A stretch of DNA of 64,000 bases from Gemmatimonas sp. (GCF_021298855.1 NZ_JAJTHI010000061.1:1-64000), one strand, 5' to 3'. Numbered from the stretch's first letter, positions 8,390-18,074 are shown. Numbers and translations are program-made. The notes: generated by a model from the letters alone, not told the origin.

Positions 8390-8899
8390 TCACGGATTGT
8401 GGGGGTCGGTGGTTTCCGTGCTCGAACCCGCGCTATTGGCCGCGCCACTGCCATACGCCGCACCGGCGTTGTGCACATACACCAGCTGGCCGCCGCTGTG
8501 GCCCACGTTCCATCCCGCCGCGAGCACGGCCAGCGTACCGGCGGTGCCCACCACGCGCAGCGTCCTGCCCAGGCTGTTGTTCATGAGCCCCCCGGCCGCC
8601 AGCACCAGCACGCCGCCCGTCACCAGCAGGAAGAGCTCGGCGGCTTCTTCGTGGCGCTCGAGGGCGGCCTCCGGGACCACCCGCTCCACCTTGTCTTCCT
8701 GCTGGTCCCCCGTCTTGTCGGCCGCCACCCCGCTGGCCAGCAGCAGCGCCAGCATCCCCACCGGAAATGCCCAGGCGACATGCGGCTTCATGACACGGCG
8801 GCCGAGCCAGAGCCCCAGCAGGGCAAAGAGCGGTACGAGTACCGTCAGCGCGATCGGCATGTGCACGATGAGGGCATGAAGAGGCAGATTGTTCAGCAT
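8390..8899 (-). CDS. DUF2231 domain membrane protein
   Basis: 169 residues starting MLNNLPLHALIVHMPIAL, the typical opening of DUF2231 proteins. Four hydrophobic segments (about 10-32, 42-62, 90-112 and 116-134) make it an inner-membrane protein. A charged loop, EDKVERVVPEAALERHEEAAELF, between segments two and three carries His and Glu residues that could bind metal or heme; that is inference. A GGAG 8 bases before the ATG at 8899 fixes the start over the longer frame. It is divergent from the membrane-anchored regulator at 9054, 154 bases away, which may control it. Confidence 0.85.
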   Translation of the reverse strand: MLNNLPLHALIVHMPIALTVLVPLFALLGLWLGRRVMKPHVAWAFPVGMLALLLASGVAADKTGDQQEDKVERVVPEAALERHEEAAELFLLVTGGVLVLAAGGLMNNSLGRTLRVVGTAGTLAVLAAGWNVGHSGGQLVYVHNAGAAYGSGAANSAGSSTETTDPHNP

Positions 8900-9053
8900 G
8901 GTCGGCTCCGAATGTCGTGGAGTCTGGTGGGCGGGGATCGCCACACCCTTCGAGAGGCAAGTTCGGGCGCACCGTGGGTCGAGAACATCCGACAAGTGAC
9001 GTCATCGAGGCGTATCCGCATCCGACAACTGTCGCACTGAGCGAACTTCGCGC

Positions 9054-9659
9054 ATGGATCACGACGAAATCATCGACGGTTCGGACAACCTGACCGGCGC
9101 CTGGCCCCCGGTGCTGGTCGTCTTTCTGCTCACCGTGGTGGCCGGCGGACTCACCGATATCGCTCTTGACCGTCCGCAATCGTGGTTCACCGCGCACATC
9201 GCGATCGAAGTGGGAATGGTGGCGGTGAGTCTGTCCTTCGCGGTGCTGATCTTCAGCCGTTGGCGACGCTCGCAGCAGGCGCTCAACCAGGCTCGGGCGT
9301 CGCTGGCGGCAACCACGCGCGAACTGGACGAGCGTCGGGCAGAGCGCGACCGGTGGCGCGCCAGTGCCGAACAGGTGCTGGCTGGCTTCGGTCAGGCCAT
9401 CGACCGCCAGTTCACGACGTGGCAGTTCACCCGGGCCGAACGTGAGGTGGCGCTGCTGCTCCTCAAGGGGCTGGGGCACAAGCAGGTGGCGGCATCGCTG
9501 GGGCGCAGCGAGCGCACGGTGCGTCAGCAGGCGGTGGAAGCCTACCGCAAGGCGGGGGTGCAGGGGCGGTCGGAGCTGGCGGCGTTCTTCCTGGCGGATC
9601 TGGCGTTGCCGGGAGCGGGGGAGCAGTCGGGGGGGCAGTCGGGGCTGACGGCGTCATGA
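9054..9659 (+). CDS. Membrane-anchored LuxR-type HTH regulator
   Basis: 201 residues in an unusual order: two transmembrane helices (about 17-37 and 47-67), then a predicted coiled coil rich in Arg/Gln/Glu (70-105). The C-terminus is a LuxR-type helix-turn-helix, with FTRAEREVALLLLKGLGHKQVAASLG and the recognition-helix segment SERTVRQQAVEAYRKAG (about 125-175). No receiver or sensor domain is visible. A DNA-binding protein fixed to the membrane may sense a membrane state directly or through the DUF2231 protein encoded divergently. The Gly/Gln-rich tail is low complexity. Its stop overlaps the Nudix start. Confidence 0.85.
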   Translation: MDHDEIIDGSDNLTGAWPPVLVVFLLTVVAGGLTDIALDRPQSWFTAHIAIEVGMVAVSLSFAVLIFSRWRRSQQALNQARASLAATTRELDERRAERDRWRASAEQVLAGFGQAIDRQFTTWQFTRAEREVALLLLKGLGHKQVAASLGRSERTVRQQAVEAYRKAGVQGRSELAAFFLADLALPGAGEQSGGQSGLTAS

Positions 9660-10159
9660 GGGACGGCGTCATGTCTGACGGCGCTACCGGTAACGGCGGT
9701 AGCGGTGACGGCGGTGACGGCAACCGATGGCCGCGCATTGGGGTGGGCGTCATCGTGCAGCGCGGGGGGCACGTGCTGCTGGGCAGGCGCCGCAGCACCT
9801 CGCACGGCGACGGGGGGTGGCAGTTTCCCGGTGGGCATCTCGAATGGGGCGAGTCGGTGGCCGACTGCGCGCGCCGGGAGGTGCGCGAGGAAACCGGGCT
9901 CGAGGTGCGCATCACGGGGCAGGGGCCGTTCACCAACGACTACTTCGCGGGGGCCGAGCCGGGCGCCGACAAGCACTACGTCACGCTCTTCGTGCTCGCC
10001 GAAAGCGCCGCGGGCGAGCCGCAGCGGCTCGAGCCACACAAGTGCGACGCGTGGGAGTGGTTCACCTGGGACGCACTTCCCACGCCGCTGTTCCTGCCCA
10101 TCGTGCACCTGCTGGAGGGCGGCTTCACGCCGCCGCCCCCGAGGGAAGGCGCGGTGTGA
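9656..10159 (+). CDS. Nudix hydrolase
   Basis: 167 residues. The Nudix box is complete: GGHLEWGESVADCARREV followed by REETGLEV, with the REVREETG glutamates that bind Mg2+. The fold resembles MTH1/NUDT15-type nucleotide pyrophosphatases (GWQFPGGHLE), but the substrate is not decided by sequence. The first 23 residues are a Gly/Asp/Asn-rich run encoded by repeated GGTGACGGC-like units and probably disordered. A second in-frame ATG at 9671 is an equally good start. The ATGA overlap with the regulator gene indicates an operon. Confidence 0.9.
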   Translation: MRDGVMSDGATGNGGSGDGGDGNRWPRIGVGVIVQRGGHVLLGRRRSTSHGDGGWQFPGGHLEWGESVADCARREVREETGLEVRITGQGPFTNDYFAGAEPGADKHYVTLFVLAESAAGEPQRLEPHKCDAWEWFTWDALPTPLFLPIVHLLEGGFTPPPPREGAV

Positions 10160-10162
10160 GTG

Positions 10163-10378
10163 CTACTTGTGGCGGAAGGTGATGCGGCCGCGGTTGAGAT
10201 CGTACGGTGACACTTCAACGGTCACCTTGTCGCCAGCGAGAATGCGGATACGAAACTTGCGCATCTTGCCGGCCACCGTGGCCAGGATTTCGTGGCCGTT
10301 TTCGAGATTGACGCGGAACATGGTACTGGGCAGCACGTCGGTGACGGTGCCTTCAAACTCGATCATGTCTTGCTTCAT
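10163..10378 (-). CDS. infA: Translation initiation factor IF-1
   Basis: 71 residues forming a single S1-like OB fold: [32 protein letters not shown] and [19 protein letters not shown] match IF-1 throughout. It binds the ribosomal A site during initiation. This is a stand-alone infA, away from a ribosomal-protein operon. GGAGG lies about 8 bases before the ATG. The upstream gene ends 18 bases before the start, so the two are likely one transcript. The end is 4 bases from the convergent Nudix stop. Confidence 0.97.
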   Translation of the reverse strand: MKQDMIEFEGTVTDVLPSTMFRVNLENGHEILATVAGKMRKFRIRILAGDKVTVEVSPYDLNRGRITFRHK

Positions 10379-10396
10379 GCGCCCTCCAGTGGGCGG

Positions 10397-10951
10397 TCAG
10401 GACAGTGGAGCCGGTTCGGGATTGTCGCGCAACGCCGTCTCGAACGCCGACTGCAGCTGCGCCATGCACCGTTCGGCCAACTCGGGGGACGTGTAGCCCG
10501 TCGAGTCGATCCCATTCGGATGCCAGTGCCAGCTGGACTCGGCGGCGGCCGATACGACCAGCGACTCTTCCCATACCGACACCGGCGGCGGCGGAACGCG
10601 TCGCGCTCCGTTGCGCTCGGGGACGTGGTCACCACGTGGAGCAATGGTCCCATTCCAGATGATGGCGAGCAGCTGGCCACCAGGGGGCACATCGTTGCCG
10701 ACCCGGATATGCGCCACGGTCAGGGCGACGGGGCCGAGCTGCACGATGCAGCGGTCGGGAGAGAGCCGGGTGACAGGCGGCTCGGCGCTGTTGAGCGTGG
10801 CGGCCCGCTTGGCGAGCGCCACCAGCGATTCGGCGAGCTTGGTGAACTCGCGGGCGCCAACGGACTGGGCGCGGTGAGACGTGAGGAAGTTCGTGCGGTC
10901 GGGCCCAAAACGGGATTCCGACGGCGCCACAGGCGCTGCGTGGTCGATCAC
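10397..10951 (-). CDS. Hypothetical protein, 184 aa
   Basis: Not recognised. No signal peptide or membrane segment. The middle has alternating hydrophobic strands (CIVQLGPVALTVAHIRV, GGQLLAIIWNGTIAP) and the C-terminal half holds WHWHPNGIDSTGYTSPELAERCMAQL. This suggests a small alpha/beta cytoplasmic protein. AGGAGG lies 5 bases before a GTG start. It sits directly upstream of infA on the same strand and downstream of the cold-shock gene's terminator-like hairpin. Confidence 0.7.
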   Translation of the reverse strand: MIDHAAPVAPSESRFGPDRTNFLTSHRAQSVGAREFTKLAESLVALAKRAATLNSAEPPVTRLSPDRCIVQLGPVALTVAHIRVGNDVPPGGQLLAIIWNGTIAPRGDHVPERNGARRVPPPPVSVWEESLVVSAAAESSWHWHPNGIDSTGYTSPELAERCMAQLQSAFETALRDNPEPAPLS

Positions 10952-10990
10952 GGGACCTCCTGCTGAAGACCGTTACAGAAGAGACAGCAT

Positions 10991-11022
10991 CGCGTGGGAG
11001 CGGAACGAGCCGCTCCCACGCG
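10991..11022 (-). terminator. Hairpin with 13-bp perfect stem downstream of the cold-shock gene
   Basis: CGCGTGGGAGCGG (10991-11003) pairs perfectly with 11010-11022 around a 6-base loop. It is 47 bases beyond the csp stop codon. The reverse-strand sequence after it is only moderately T-rich (GCTGTCTCTTCTG), so it may terminate or stabilise the 3' end. Confidence 0.7.
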
Positions 11023-11069
11023 TGAGACAGAACACACCCGCCGAGTGCGAGGACCCGGCGCGGCTCGTC

Positions 11070-11279
11070 TTAGCGCATGCGGGTGACGTTCTCAGCCGCG
11101 GGGCCCTTCTGTCCCTGCACGATGTCGAATTCGACAGTCTCGCCTTCGGTCAGCGACTTGAAGCCCTGACCCTGGATGGCCGAGTGGTGCACGAAGCAAT
11201 CCTTCTGGCCATTCGACGGGGTGATGAAACCAAAGCCCTTCGCGTCGTTGAACCACTTCACGGTGCCGGTCGTACGCAT
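11070..11279 (-). CDS. Cold-shock domain protein (CspA family)
   Basis: 69 residues making up one cold-shock domain. Both RNA-binding motifs are present: RNP1-like KGFGFITP and RNP2-like DCFVHHSAI. The [15 protein letters not shown] opening is typical. These proteins bind single-stranded nucleic acid and melt RNA structure. AGGAG lies 8 bases before the ATG. The 5' flank 11280-11426 has no other gene and could hold a structured leader, as in many csp genes, but no specific element is recognised. Confidence 0.97.
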   Translation of the reverse strand: MRTTGTVKWFNDAKGFGFITPSNGQKDCFVHHSAIQGQGFKSLTEGETVEFDIVQGQKGPAAENVTRMR

Positions 11280-11426
11280 TGCGTTGTACTCCTGATGATG
11301 GATCGATGCTGGATCTGTCGGAGCACAACGCCCGAGGGCGCGCATGCAAAACGATACCGACTTCCACGTGCTCGTGATCGCCCTCACGATGGGCGCCATA
11401 CCGATATGGCTACGATGCAAACGCAA

Positions 11427-11454
11427 ACGGGCCCGCTCGCTTTGGCAGGCCCGT
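11427..11454 (-). terminator. Rho-independent terminator of the tricorn-like protease gene
   Basis: ACGGGCC (11427-11433) pairs with GGCCCGT (11448-11454). Read on the reverse strand, the stem is followed by TTTGCGTTTGC. It lies about 175 bases past the protease stop and before the csp promoter region. The remainder of 11280-11629 (350 bp) shows no gene I can support. Confidence 0.6.
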
Positions 11455-11629
11455 GTCATTCGGAACTTGTCCACGCTGGTTGAAAACCGCGCGTGCATCG
11501 CTGAAAGGAATGGTACCCCATTCCGGCGCCGGGGGCAATACACAAGAACGAATTGGTCGGGATTGTTTCCGATAAACGGAAGAGCGGGCCGTCGGCGCCC
11601 TGCGGGCCACCAACGGTCCCGTCTGCCGG

Positions 11630-14600
11630 TCAGCGCCCCCCGCCAAGCTGCCCCAGCAGGACGCGCACGGCGGCATCGAGCTGGGAATCCGCCCCCGTAA
11701 CGTGCTCGCCCATGGGCCGGGTGACGGGGACATCCACCCGCCGCGGCACCAATTCCATGTTCTTCCCCTCGTCGTCGTCCACGCGAATGAAGGGCAGGCG
11801 CAGCGACGTGCCGTCCACCAGCGTGATGTTCGACGTGTAGATGATCCAGCCGGCGGTGGGTTCGCCCACCACCTTCCCCAGCCCCAGCACCCGGTAGCCC
11901 TGGGTGAAGTCCTCGCCGTCGGAGAGCGTGTGCTGGTTCACCACGAGGACCGTGGGGCGCTCGAGCGCACGCTGCCCCAGCTGGTTCCGCGCCGGAGCCG
12001 TTACCGACCCCCGGGTGGTCATGGACATGTACGGGCGCCGCGCGAACACATCCAACGCGTAGGCGTTCACGAAGCCGCCGTTGTTGTTGCGCACATCGAT
12101 CACCACCCCCTCGCGCCCCATGTTCTCGGCGTCGAGGTCGAAGTGCAGCCGCGCGAGTGACTGCTCGCCCATGTCGAACATGTGCACGTACCCCAGGCGG
12201 CCGTTCGACACCCGCGCCACGTACGCGCGCCGTTCCTCCACCCACTGGCGGTAGAGCAGCTCCTTCACGGTACCGGTGGTGGTGGGCTGCAGCGATACCG
12301 TGCGCGCGCCCGCGGGGCCGGCGAGCGTGAGGGTAACCTTGCGTCCCACCTGATTGGCCAGCAGGGAGTCCAGGTTGTCCGCGCGCGTGAGCGGCACACC
12401 GTCCACGGCCGTGAGCCGATCGCCGGGCGCTACCCCCGCCACGTCGGCCGGCCCGAGCTTCACCACTTCGGTCACGCGCAGCGCGCCGTCACGTTCGTAC
12501 AGCTCGCGATCAAAGCGCACGCCAAGTCGCCCGGTGGGCGCGGGCGGCGCCGCCGCCGGCCCGCTCGCTCCACTGTGGGAGGCGTTGAGCTCGCCCACCA
12601 TGAGCGACAGCAGTCGCCGGAACTCGTCGGGGGAGGTGGCGGCGCGCACGACCGGCTCGAACCGTTCCTTCACGGCGCTCCAGTCGACCCCGTGCATGGC
12701 GGGATCGTAGAACTGGTCGCGCTGCGTCGCCCATGCCTGCTCGAAGGCCACCTGCTTGTCTGCCACAAAGTCCACATCGAGCGATGCCGTCACGTTCACC
12801 GCGCGCGTGGCACCGCCGGCCACCGGCACGATGACCACTCGGCCCCCCTCCAGATACCAGAGCTCACGCGAATCGCTCGAGAACCCGATGAGCGACTTGG
12901 CGCCCGGTGTGGTGGTGAGCTGGCGCGGGGAGGCTGGCGCACGCGTGCCATCATCGAGCGCCCAGACGTAGAGATTGGGCTGGCCGCCACCAGCGCTGGT
13001 GAAGACGACGGTCTTGCCGTCGGGCGCCAACCAGGCGCGGCCAATGTCCATCCCGGGCTCGAGAACCTGCGCGCGCTCACGAATGCCTTCGAACACGATG
13101 CGCGTGGGGGTGGCCGTGGCCGGTGCGGCGGCGGGTACAGCCGCGTTGCGCGCGCCGTTCGAATCGCGCGGCGCGGGGGCGGGGGGCACCGCCGGCGGCC
13201 GCGCCGTGTCGCGCACCGGTACGCTGAACAGGTCGCGGAACCGGTCCTCACGGAACGACGGTGAACGCGGCACGAGATCGACGCGCACGAGGCGCGGCGG
13301 CTCCGTGCGCTGGCTGGTCACGAAGAGGAGGAACCGCCCGTCGGCACTCCAGTCCAGCGACCCGCTGTTGCTGCTGGCGAGAAAGCTCACCGCCCGCGCG
13401 TCGCCGCCGTTGGCCGGCACCACGTACACGTTGGTGAAGCCGCGCGGGCCACGCGACAGGTAGGCAATCCACTGCTGGTCGGGGCTCCATGCCACGGCGC
13501 GCCCGTCGTCGAAGGGCGCACGGTCGAAGATCCCCGTGGCCAGCCTGCGGTCGCCGGTGCCGTCGGCGTTCACCACGTGCAGCGCATTGCCGTCGCGCAG
13601 GTAGGCCACCCGCTTGCCGTCACGCGAAGGCGTGGGCTGCGACGCGTCACCGCTGCTGGTAAGTGCTCGCGACCGGTTGGCGGCCACATCGTGCACCATG
13701 ACCTTGCCGCCGGTGGCGCTCCACGCCACGTACACCAGTTCCCGGTCGCCGTCGCGGCCACCGCGCAGCCAGCGCGGCTGCTTTTCGAGCGCGCCGGTGC
13801 TGGTCAACCGCGTGGCCTCGCCCCCTTCGCGCGCATCGCTGGCCCACAATTCGCCGCGCCCCACCAGCGCCAGCTTGCGGGCATCGGGGGAGAGGTCGGC
13901 GGTGAAGCCCTGCGACACCGTGACGCGCTCCACGCCGCGTGCGGCCGACACGCCGCGCAACGTCACGGCCACCGGCGCCGCCTCACGCGTGCGCACGTCG
14001 TAGCGCCACACGCCGAAATCGCGTTCGAACACGATGGCACTGCCGTCGTGGGCCATCTGCGGCCAGAGCACACGGCCGTTCGTGAAGTTGGTGAGCCGCG
14101 TGGCGGCGCCACTGCGCGCGGGACGCGCCCACAGGTTCTCCGGCCCTGTACGGTCGCTCATGTAGTACACGGTGCCACCGTCAGGGGACCACATGGGCCA
14201 CAGATCCTTTGCGCCGCCCTCTTCCGACAGGCGTGTGTACGCGGGCGTACTCCCCGGGCGCACCAGCCACAGCTCCGCTTCGTCCAGGTGCGAGCGGCCA
14301 CGCCGCCACCACTGGCCGCTGGCGGTACCGCGCGCCGATACCACCAGCGTGCTGCCGTCGGGTGACGGGGCACCGAAGAATTCGCTGGCATAGCGGTCGG
14401 CGGCCACGGGCATGGCCGTGCCACCGCTCGCCGAAACGCGGTAGACATCCTGCATGCCGGCGATGTCACCGGCATTGCTGTGGAAATACAGCCAGCGCCC
14501 GTCGCGCGACCACGCCGACACCGTTTCCGCGGCATCGTCGAAGGTGAGCCGCCGCAGGGCACCCGTGCGCAGGTTGACGGTGTAGACGTCCCCGTTGCCA

Positions 14601-14923
14601 CTGCGCGTACTGGTGAACGCCACGCTCTGTCCGTCGGGCGAGTACAGCGGGCGACTCTCCGCCGCCGGGTGTGCCACCAGCAACCGCGCCTCGCCGCCGG
14701 CGGCCGGCACCGTCCACAGGTCGGCGCCACTCACGAACACGATTTCACGCGCGTCGGGCGACAGCGCCGGTTCGGCCAGCGCGGGGCGGGGCACGTCGTC
14801 GGCGCCGGCGCGCTGCGCCTCCGTTACGCGCCACGGTGCGGTGAGCAACAGCACGGCGCCGAGGAAACCACGGGCGGCGTGGCCGGAGAGCCGGCGCGCA
14901 GGGCGAACGGAAGGGAAAGACAT
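11630..14923 (-). CDS. Tricorn-like S41 protease with PD40 propeller and PDZ domain, secreted
   Basis: 1097 residues. A signal segment ([13 protein letters not shown]) leads into WD40-like/PD40 blades for about 600 residues (repeated SPDG...S/F patterns such as [11 protein letters not shown]). A linker follows, then a tricorn C1-like region, a PDZ domain ([16 protein letters not shown] to VTLTLAG) and a C-terminal S41 catalytic core. The nucleophile is in HTLSDGEDF at about residue 1000. The family degrades peptides passing through the propeller; in this type the enzyme is exported, probably to the periplasm. The start at 14923 gives the shortest plausible signal; an ATG at 14974 is also in frame. 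Confidence 0.92.
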   Translation of the reverse strand: MSFPSVRPARRLSGHAARGFLGAVLLLTAPWRVTEAQRAGADDVPRPALAEPALSPDAREIVFVSGADLWTVPAAGGEARLLVAHPAAESRPLYSPDGQSVAFTSTRSGNGDVYTVNLRTGALRRLTFDDAAETVSAWSRDGRWLYFHSNAGDIAGMQDVYRVSASGGTAMPVAADRYASEFFGAPSPDGSTLVVSARGTASGQWWRRGRSHLDEAELWLVRPGSTPAYTRLSEEGGAKDLWPMWSPDGGTVYYMSDRTGPENLWARPARSGAATRLTNFTNGRVLWPQMAHDGSAIVFERDFGVWRYDVRTREAAPVAVTLRGVSAARGVERVTVSQGFTADLSPDARKLALVGRGELWASDAREGGEATRLTSTGALEKQPRWLRGGRDGDRELVYVAWSATGGKVMVHDVAANRSRALTSSGDASQPTPSRDGKRVAYLRDGNALHVVNADGTGDRRLATGIFDRAPFDDGRAVAWSPDQQWIAYLSRGPRGFTNVYVVPANGGDARAVSFLASSNSGSLDWSADGRFLLFVTSQRTEPPRLVRVDLVPRSPSFREDRFRDLFSVPVRDTARPPAVPPAPAPRDSNGARNAAVPAAAPATATPTRIVFEGIRERAQVLEPGMDIGRAWLAPDGKTVVFTSAGGGQPNLYVWALDDGTRAPASPRQLTTTPGAKSLIGFSSDSRELWYLEGGRVVIVPVAGGATRAVNVTASLDVDFVADKQVAFEQAWATQRDQFYDPAMHGVDWSAVKERFEPVVRAATSPDEFRRLLSLMVGELNASHSGASGPAAAPPAPTGRLGVRFDRELYERDGALRVTEVVKLGPADVAGVAPGDRLTAVDGVPLTRADNLDSLLANQVGRKVTLTLAGPAGARTVSLQPTTTGTVKELLYRQWVEERRAYVARVSNGRLGYVHMFDMGEQSLARLHFDLDAENMGREGVVIDVRNNNGGFVNAYALDVFARRPYMSMTTRGSVTAPARNQLGQRALERPTVLVVNQHTLSDGEDFTQGYRVLGLGKVVGEPTAGWIIYTSNITLVDGTSLRLPFIRVDDDEGKNMELVPRRVDVPVTRPMGEHVTGADSQLDAAVRVLLGQLGGGR

Positions 14924-15092
14924 CGTCAGGCACACTCGCGCGAGAGAGAGACGGCCGAGGCAGGGTCGCACCACCCAAACTTGCCCTCGCCTGCGTCAGC
15001 GTCTAGCTCTGCTTCATGAGCACCATGAACCGACGGCCCGGGCGCCGGAAGACACGGCCCCTGGAGATTGCCCTGCGCGCACGAGCGACATC

Positions 15093-15959
15093 GTGAGCCA
15101 TACCGCCCATGTGGGCCCCGTGGAGCGCCTCCGCTTCACGTCGCTGGTCGAGCGCCACGAGGCCATCCTGTTCGACGCGTACGGCGTGCTGGTGAGCGCG
15201 GCGGGGGCGCTGCCGGGTGCCGCCGAGGCCATTGCCCACCTGGTGGCGCGCCGCCAGCGCTTCCTCGTGGTAACCAACGACGCGTCGCGTTCGCCCGAGC
15301 GGGCGTCGCGCCGTTTCTTGCGCCTGGGGATTCCGGTGCAGCCGGAGCATGTGCTGAGCTCGGGGATGCTCATTGCGCCGGCGCTCGAGGAGCATGCCAT
15401 GCACGGGCGGCGCGTGGTGGTGCTGGGTACCGGCGATTCGGCGGCGTACGCGCGGCAGGCGGGGGCGATCGTGGTGGACCCCGATCCGGCCGACCCGGCC
15501 GACGCGGTGGTCATTGCCGATGAGGGCGGCTTCGAGACGCTGGGCACCCTCGATGCGACGCTCAGCATGATCCTCTCCGCCGTCGAACGCGGCCGTGCCC
15601 CCGTGCTGCTGCTCGCCAATCCCGACCTGGTCTATCCGTCGGCCAACGGCACCTTCGGCATCACGGCGGGCTCACTGGCCGGCATGGTGGAGCGGGCGCT
15701 CGCCTTGCTGCTGGGCAGCGGCGCGCCCCGCTTCGAGGTGCTGGGTAAGCCCGCCGTGCGCCACTTCGAAACGGCACTGGAGATGGTGGGCACGCGGCAG
15801 GCGGTCATGCTGGGCGATACGCTGCACACGGACATTGCCGGCGCTCACGGCGTGGGCATTGCCAGCGCGATCGTGCTTACGGGGGTGACCACGGCGGCGC
15901 AGGCCCAGGGCGCCGGCGCGCATTCGCCCACCTATCTGCTGGACGATCTGCGTTTCTGA
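15093..15959 (+). CDS. HAD-IIA family hydrolase (NagD-like) with altered DxD motif
   Basis: 288 residues. Motif I reads LFDAYGVL (D28-A29-Y30). The cap and later motifs follow the NagD/HAD-IIA plan: LVVTNDASRSP (motif II), LGKPAVRHFE (motif III lysine) and MLGDTLHTDIAGAHGVGIASAIVLTG (motif IV). Usual HAD phosphatases have DxD, where the second Asp is the general acid; here it is Tyr, as in L-2-haloacid dehalogenases. Catalysis may therefore differ from phosphatase. The start is uncertain: GTG 15093 is used and GTG 15111 is possible. Divergent from the tricorn-like gene. Confidence 0.85.
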   Translation: MSHTAHVGPVERLRFTSLVERHEAILFDAYGVLVSAAGALPGAAEAIAHLVARRQRFLVVTNDASRSPERASRRFLRLGIPVQPEHVLSSGMLIAPALEEHAMHGRRVVVLGTGDSAAYARQAGAIVVDPDPADPADAVVIADEGGFETLGTLDATLSMILSAVERGRAPVLLLANPDLVYPSANGTFGITAGSLAGMVERALALLLGSGAPRFEVLGKPAVRHFETALEMVGTRQAVMLGDTLHTDIAGAHGVGIASAIVLTGVTTAAQAQGAGAHSPTYLLDDLRF

Positions 15960-16009
15960 CACCACGGGGAGACGCACCGTGACCGTGCTGCGCGTTCCGC
16001 GGTGGGGTG

Positions 16010-16015
16010 TAGCTT
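16010..16015 (+). promoter_or_regulatory. Candidate -10 box TAGCTT before the HhH protein gene
   Basis: TAGCTT ends 6 bases before the ATG at 16022, and the intervening AGGCGC is not a well-placed ribosome binding site. Confidence 0.4.
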
Positions 16016-16021
16016 AGGCGC

Positions 16022-16636
16022 ATGGTACTCCTGGCCGACCTTCCGCTGTGGCGCGACGACACCCTTTCCCATTGGGTTCAGGCGCTCGCCACCTACGACC
16101 GTGCCATTGCCGCCCTGCCCAACGGCAAGCTGCCGGCGCACGATGCCTGGTACCGGCACGAGCTGCCGGCACTGGTGCACACGCGCGCGCCCATGCACGT
16201 GACGCACGACGAGATGGTGCGCATCACCGAGTGGAAGATGGCGCGCGGCGTCTGGCGCGCCCCCAACCTCGTGCTGGTGCGCAACAACCCTCCCGGTACC
16301 GTGGAAGCGGCCACGGCGAGTGCGTCGGCGTTACTCGACATGCCGGCCAAGGCGGTGGCGGCGGTGAGTGCGCTGCGCGGCGTGGGCCCGGCCACGGCGT
16401 CGGCGGTGCTGGCCATCATGGCGCCTGAGCGCTTCCCCTTCTTCGACGAAATCGTCACCGGCCAGGTGGCGCCGCACGTGGAGGGGATGGGGACCATCGC
16501 GTGGACGGCGCCGTACTACCGCAAGTATGTGGCGGCCCTGACGGCGCGCGCAGCGGCGCTGGGGAACGGCTGGCACGCCACCATGGTGGAGCGCGCACTC
16601 TGGGCACACGGCATACACGCCGGCGCGCGCGTATGA
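16022..16636 (+). CDS. Uncharacterised protein with helix-hairpin-helix motif
   Basis: 204 residues, no signal peptide. The most telling segment is VSALRGVGPATASAVLAIMAPERFPFFDE (about 118-146). It resembles the helix-hairpin-helix and following Asp/Glu of HhH-GPD DNA glycosylases, but the rest (EWKMARGVWRAPNLVLVRNN, YYRKYVAALTARA) does not match the classic enzymes. A nucleic-acid role is inferred from the HhH only. Its stop overlaps the start of the flavoprotein gene (ATGA), so the two are coupled. Confidence 0.75.
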   Translation: MVLLADLPLWRDDTLSHWVQALATYDRAIAALPNGKLPAHDAWYRHELPALVHTRAPMHVTHDEMVRITEWKMARGVWRAPNLVLVRNNPPGTVEAATASASALLDMPAKAVAAVSALRGVGPATASAVLAIMAPERFPFFDEIVTGQVAPHVEGMGTIAWTAPYYRKYVAALTARAAALGNGWHATMVERALWAHGIHAGARV

Positions 16637-18048
16637 GTGATCGCCTGCATCACCTCGGCGCGACGGACACCGCCGATGCGGTGATCTGCGGCGCCGGCAT
16701 TGCCGGCATTGCGGCGGCGCAGGCGCTGGCCGTTGGGCGTGGACTCGCGCGCGTGGTCATCGTGGATGACACGCCGCCACTCACGCTCACCAGCGACAAG
16801 AGTACCGAAGCCTATCGCAACTGGTGGCCTGGCCCCGACGACGCGATGGTGCGGCTCATGAACCGCAGCATCGACCTGCTGGAGGCGTGGGCCACGGCCA
16901 GCGACAACCGGTTCCTGCTCAATCGGCGCGGGTATGTGTATGCCACGGCGCGCGCCGAGCGGGCGGCGCAGTTCGAGGCCGATGCGGCGCTGGCGGCGTC
17001 ACAGGGGGCCGGCGCGGTGCGCATCTATCGCTCGCTGCAGGAGGCGGCCACCTATCAGCCGTCGGCGCATCAGGGGTGGCAGGGGCACCCCACCGGCGCC
17101 GATCTCTTTCTCGACGCTGCGGCCATTCGCAAGCACTTCCCGTGGCTCTCGCCCGATATCTGCGCGGTGCTGCATGCGCGCCGGTGCGGCTGGTTCAGCG
17201 GGCAGCAGCTGGGGATGCTGCTGCTGGAACAGGCGCGCGAGGCCGGTGCATCACTGCTGGCAGGGCGCGTGACCGGCGTGCAGCAGGACGGGGGGCGGGT
17301 GACGGGGGTGCAGGTGGCCATGCCATCCGGAGTGACCCACACCATCAGCACGCCGGTGTTCGTGAATGCCGCGGGCCCGTACGCGAAGCAGGTGGCGGCA
17401 CTGTGCGGGGTGGAGCTGCCGCTCTTCAGCGAGGCGCACTACAAGATTGCCATCGATGATGCACGGGGGGTGATCGACCGCAACACCGGTCTGGTCATTC
17501 TCGACGATGCGCAAACCCTCGAGTGGAACGAGGAGGAGCGTGCCGAGCTGGCGGCCGACGAGAGCACCCGCTGGCTCACCGAACCGTTGCCGGCGGGCAT
17601 TCACTTGCGCCCCGAGGGGTATGGCCGCGCGCAGACGGTGCTCATGCTGTGGGACTATCACGGCGCGCACCGCTTCGACGACCCGGCGTTTCCGCTGCCG
17701 GAGGATGCGTTGTATCCCGAGGTGGTACTGCGCGGCATGACGCGGCTCGCGCCGGGGCTCTCGGCGTACCTGGAGCGGCTGCCGCACGCGTACATGGACG
17801 GTGGCTACTACACGAAGACCGTGGAGAATCGGCCGCTGGTGGGTCCCATGGGGCCAGGGGGTGCGTATGTGTGCGCGGCCTTTTCGGGCTTCGGGCTCAT
17901 GGCCGCACCGGCGGCGGCGGAGCTGCTGGCGGCGCAGGTCACCGGTGCCTCGCGCCCGGAGTACGAGCGGGCATTTCTGCCGTCGCGTTACGACGATGCG
18001 GCGTACTGCGCGCAGGTGGCGCAGTGGGGAAGCACCGGGCAGCTGTAG
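16633..18048 (+). CDS. FAD-dependent oxidoreductase, DAO family
   Basis: 471 residues. The N-terminal dinucleotide fold is AVICGAGIAGIAAAQAL with an acidic strand end (VVIVDD) for ribose binding. A second signature near the C-terminus (ENRPLVGPMGPGGAYVCAAFSGFGLM) is typical of the D-amino-acid oxidase/glycine oxidase superfamily. VFVNAAGPYAKQVAAL supports this placement. The substrate is likely a secondary or tertiary amine or amino acid, which is inference from the family. No signal peptide. Coupled to the HhH protein gene upstream, with no obvious metabolic link. Confidence 0.9.
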   Translation: MSDRLHHLGATDTADAVICGAGIAGIAAAQALAVGRGLARVVIVDDTPPLTLTSDKSTEAYRNWWPGPDDAMVRLMNRSIDLLEAWATASDNRFLLNRRGYVYATARAERAAQFEADAALAASQGAGAVRIYRSLQEAATYQPSAHQGWQGHPTGADLFLDAAAIRKHFPWLSPDICAVLHARRCGWFSGQQLGMLLLEQAREAGASLLAGRVTGVQQDGGRVTGVQVAMPSGVTHTISTPVFVNAAGPYAKQVAALCGVELPLFSEAHYKIAIDDARGVIDRNTGLVILDDAQTLEWNEEERAELAADESTRWLTEPLPAGIHLRPEGYGRAQTVLMLWDYHGAHRFDDPAFPLPEDALYPEVVLRGMTRLAPGLSAYLERLPHAYMDGGYYTKTVENRPLVGPMGPGGAYVCAAFSGFGLMAAPAAAELLAAQVTGASRPEYERAFLPSRYDDAAYCAQVAQWGSTGQL

Positions 18049-18074
18049 CTCGTGCGGTCAGCCCGTACCACCGC

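Noticed and set aside
9656-9730. GGTGACGGC repeats as a possible microsatellite or regulatory array
   Set aside because: They encode the Gly/Asp-rich start of the Nudix protein and only a few degenerate units are present.
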